From: Flavobacteriaceae bacterium UBA5544
GTDB lineage: Bacteria > Bacteroidota > Bacteroidia > Flavobacteriales > Flavobacteriaceae
Direction: 5' to 3'
Length of the DNA stretch: 64,000 bases
Assembly: GCA_002426755.1 (NCBI GenBank)
Contig: DINI01000008.1
Coordinates: 38,767 to 102,766 of the forward strand
Part shown: in pieces, positions 61,767 through 64,000 of the stretch
How the letters are laid out: each line of letters starts with the position of its first letter
Numbering within the stretch: the first letter of the stretch is position 1
Translations under genes and position numbers: made by a program
Notes under the pieces: model-generated
The model's database searches: none
What the model saw: the letters and a program-made list of their open reading frames with translations, nothing else
What the model was told of the DNA's origin: nothing

Positions 61767-62924
61767 CTAAATAACGGATTTTAAACAGGTCACTAATTTT
61801 TGAAAATCCTCTTTGGTATTGAACAGATGACAGGAAATGCGAATGTATCTACCTCTGAAAGATATATGTATATTGTCTCGTTGCAAAGCAGACTTTAAAA
61901 TTTTAATGTCCAAATTTTCGGGTAATTCTATTCCAAACAAATGATGTGTTCGGTAATTGGAATCTTCAATTTTGCACCCCATGTCTTGTAGCTCAATGAC
62001 CGCTTCCGAAGAAATGGTTTTGCAATACTCCTGAATGGCTTTTGGCGTCCATTCCAAAACCTGTTTCAACGCTTCGTTTTGCATTTTCACATAAATGAAA
62101 TTTCCACTTTCACCAACTGAATATCGGTTTGCCAAAGGTTTGTACTCTGGTTCATAATGGGTCAAGCCAGAGAAATTCTCACTATGTAATCTGTTGGTCC
62201 AATTTTCTTCAATAGGGATACCGTTATCAAAATAAGGTCCAAAATAACCATAACCACAGCCATAAGGACCAAACAACCATTTGTAGCCAGCACAAATCAA
62301 AGCATCAGGTTGTAAGTCTTTTACCGAAAAAGGTAAAGCACCAACGGATTGACTTCCATCAATTATAAAGAGCGCATTAAATTGCTTGGCTTTTGTACCA
62401 ATGGCTTTTAAATCAAACAACGTTCCGTTGGACCAATGAATGTTTCCCATGGCCACCACAGCGGTTTTATCAGTAATGGAATTCAAAATAGATTGGTTCC
62501 AATGCTGTGCCCTGTTTTCTTTGGAAGAAGGTGGAACTATTGTAACAATCGAGGCGTCAAACTTGTCAGCCAATCGTTTCCAGATATAATAATTGCTGGG
62601 AAACTGTTCGTGCATCAATAAAATTTCATCGCCAGGATTTAATCGGATGTTATTGGCAACTGTTGCCATACCATAAGAGACCGATGGAATATTGGCAATG
62701 CGATTGTAATCATCCGCCTCGATTAATTGTGCAAATTGTTTTTTGAGCTCAATGACTGGTTCAAAATAATCTGATGTGGAAATTAGGTATGGACGATTCT
62801 TCTGTTTAAGACCTTCCAACCCCGCTTCATAAATTGCTTTGAATGATGGTGATTGACTCGCAATGTTCAAGTAAGTGACTTCTTCCGGAAGATCAAACAG
62901 ATGCTTTTGTTGCTTTAATGCCAT
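61767..62924 (-). CDS. Class V aminotransferase-fold PLP enzyme (desulfurase-like)
   Basis: 385 residues. Fold-type I PLP protein: EVTYLNIASQSPSFKAIYEAG at the start, MGNIHWSNGTLFDLKAIG, DGSQSVGALPF (PLP-binding Asp/Gln) and the PLP Lys in ICAGYKWLFGPYGCGYGYFG near 218. It lacks the classic N-terminal Cys loop of IscS/SufS, so isopenicillin-epimerase/kynureninase-like class V enzymes are closer. The substrate is not identifiable. One base from the M42 peptidase gene's stop, so probably cotranscribed. Confidence 0.85.
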   Translation of the reverse strand: MALKQQKHLFDLPEEVTYLNIASQSPSFKAIYEAGLEGLKQKNRPYLISTSDYFEPVIELKKQFAQLIEADDYNRIANIPSVSYGMATVANNIRLNPGDEILLMHEQFPSNYYIWKRLADKFDASIVTIVPPSSKENRAQHWNQSILNSITDKTAVVAMGNIHWSNGTLFDLKAIGTKAKQFNALFIIDGSQSVGALPFSVKDLQPDALICAGYKWLFGPYGCGYGYFGPYFDNGIPIEENWTNRLHSENFSGLTHYEPEYKPLANRYSVGESGNFIYVKMQNEALKQVLEWTPKAIQEYCKTISSEAVIELQDMGCKIEDSNYRTHHLFGIELPENLDIKILKSALQRDNIHISFRGRYIRISCHLFNTKEDFQKLVTCLKSVI

Positions 62925-64000
62925 TTATTTATCAAAATAACTAAAGGTTTCCCCGTCTTTTATATTCAAAAGTGATTCATAAATCAATTTTATTACATTT
63001 TCAACATCATCACGATGCACCATCTCAACGGTTGTGTGCATATAACGCAATGGTAGGGAAATCAAAGCACTTGCCACACCACCATTGCTATAGGCGAAGG
63101 CATCCGTATCTGTTCCTGTGGCGCGTGAACATGCAGAACGCTGAAATTCAATCTTGTTTTTCTCGGCAGTATCGGTTATCAAATCACGCAATTTTTGTTG
63201 AACGGCGGGAGCATAGGCAACCACTGGACCTTTGCCGAGTTCCAAATGACCTTCCTTTTTCTTGTCAATCATTGGTGTCGTCGTGTCGTGTGTGACGTCT
63301 GTGACAATTGCAACATTTGGTTTGATGCGTTGCGTAATCATTTCGGCACCACGCAAGCCAATTTCTTCCTGCACCGAATTGGTAACGTATAAGCCAAATG
63401 GCAATTTTTTCTTGTTTTCGTGAAGTAAACGAGCCACTTCAGCAATCATAAATCCTCCCATTCTATTATCGAGTGCGCGACAGACAAATTTATCTCCATT
63501 CAAGATGTGGAATTCATCAGGATAGGTAATCACACAACCAACATGGACACCCATGTTTTCAACTTCAGCTTTATCTTTTGCTCCTACATCAATGGTAATA
63601 TTCTCTATTTTGGGAGACTCTTCTTTTTCTTTGCTCCGTGTGTGTATTGCAGGCCAGCCAAAAACACCTTTTACAATCCCTTTTTTTGTGTGGATATTCA
63701 CAATTTTACTGGGAGCTATCATGTGGTCGCTTCCGCCATTTCTGATGACATGAATCAATCCATTATCTGTGATGTAATTCACGTACCATGAAATTTCATC
63801 AGCATGACCTTCAATGACTACTTTGTATTTTGCTTTGGGATTGATGACACCTACTGCAGTTCCATAGGTATCGGTTATAAATTCGTCCACATAAGGTTTT
63901 AAATAGTCCATCCAGATTTTTTGACCTGTCCATTCATATCCTGTAGGTGAGGCGTTGTTTAAATATTGTTCTAAAAAATTTATTGATTTTTTGTTTAAAA
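62925..64000 (-). CDS. M42-family aminopeptidase, truncated at the window edge
   Basis: Reading frame stays open to base 64000, so the 5' end of the gene is outside; the 63911 ATG is internal (preceding residues include SPTGYEWTGQKIW). About 358 residues visible. Metallo-aminopeptidase/endoglucanase (FrvX-like) family: VVIEGHADEISWYVNYI (first metal-ligand region), CRALDNRMGGFMIAEVARLL, SVQEEIGLRGAEMI (Glu base and metal ligand) and SACSRATGTDTDAFAYSNGG; MHTTVEMVHRDDVE supplies the last His. Cytosolic peptidase with two metal ions, tetrahedral dodecamer in the family. It heads the minus-strand run into the aminotransferase. Confidence 0.93.
   Translation of the reverse strand, partial: LNKKSINFLEQYLNNASPTGYEWTGQKIWMDYLKPYVDEFITDTYGTAVGVINPKAKYKVVIEGHADEISWYVNYITDNGLIHVIRNGGSDHMIAPSKIVNIHTKKGIVKGVFGWPAIHTRSKEKEESPKIENITIDVGAKDKAEVENMGVHVGCVITYPDEFHILNGDKFVCRALDNRMGGFMIAEVARLLHENKKKLPFGLYVTNSVQEEIGLRGAEMITQRIKPNVAIVTDVTHDTTTPMIDKKKEGHLELGKGPVVAYAPAVQQKLRDLITDTAEKNKIEFQRSACSRATGTDTDAFAYSNGGVASALISLPLRYMHTTVEMVHRDDVENVIKLIYESLLNIKDGETFSYFDK

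Noticed and set aside
1..64000. Integrase or transposase gene, tRNA or rRNA genes
   Set aside because: No reading frame with tyrosine-recombinase, DDE or serine-recombinase motifs and no cloverleaf-like or rRNA-like sequence was recognised.

Overview
The window is a 64-kb piece of a low-GC Bacteroidota chromosome, almost certainly from a marine-type member of the family Flavobacteriaceae. The evidence is the gene repertoire: type IX secretion (T9SS) C-terminal sorting tails on several secreted proteins, DUF5686, DUF3857, DUF6503 and DUF1015 proteins, a bacillithiol-linked YtxJ protein, a YbbR-CoaE pair, an RprX/RprY-like two-component pair, lipoprotein signals ending in Cys followed by charged residues, and few Shine-Dalgarno sequences. 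Most of the window is ordinary core genome. No tRNA, rRNA, CRISPR array, IS element or integrase gene was seen.

Layout. 1-9.2 kb: recN (5' end outside), fabI, a T9SS fibronectin-type protein, an overlapping operon glycosyltransferase-YbbR-coaE, then a sensor kinase and response regulator. 9.2-19.9 kb, mostly minus strand: lipoprotein, cold-shock protein, miaA, K+ channel, DUF3857 transglutaminase, an exonuclease/GIY-YIG fusion that seems to start at ATT, yggS, DUF1015, 3-hydroxyacyl-CoA dehydrogenase and a Gfo/Idh oxidoreductase. 20-27.2 kb: pcm, a secreted cyanophycinase-like peptidase, a beta-helix protein, a leucine-rich T9SS protein, a lipoprotein, and the decayed tail of a duplicated T9SS gene. 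Two homologous intergenic elements ending in the same terminator (22.2 and 28.0 kb) look like a small-RNA family.

27.3-35.2 kb is the accessory region. It holds a lysine-rich protein, an orphan gene of higher GC with a hairpin-rich leader, and then a strikingly AT-rich block organised like an integron gene-cassette array. Three cassettes, all on the plus strand, each begin with GTT-type core bases and end with the reverse complement of those same bases, followed by a structured attC-like recombination site. No integrase is present. The cargo looks like antiviral defence: a TIR-domain protein with a three-helix membrane partner (cassette 1), a reverse transcriptase fused to a nitrilase domain resembling DRT type 1/UG1 (cassette 2), and a small unknown protein (cassette 3). 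A 21-bp tandem repeat of 13 units closes the region. This array is the main candidate for something new.

35.3-64 kb returns to core genes: DUF5686 outer-membrane protein, smpB, deoD-deoC, mqo, clpB with a large nested inverted repeat in its upstream region, ytxJ, a thiosulfate/3-mercaptopyruvate sulfurtransferase, yifB, a membrane-protein pair with a NarL-type kinase, a three-subunit acyl-CoA carboxylase operon (BCCP-BC-CT), an exonuclease-DUF294 pair, PrsW, Nudix, a class V aminotransferase-like protein and an M42 peptidase cut by the right edge.
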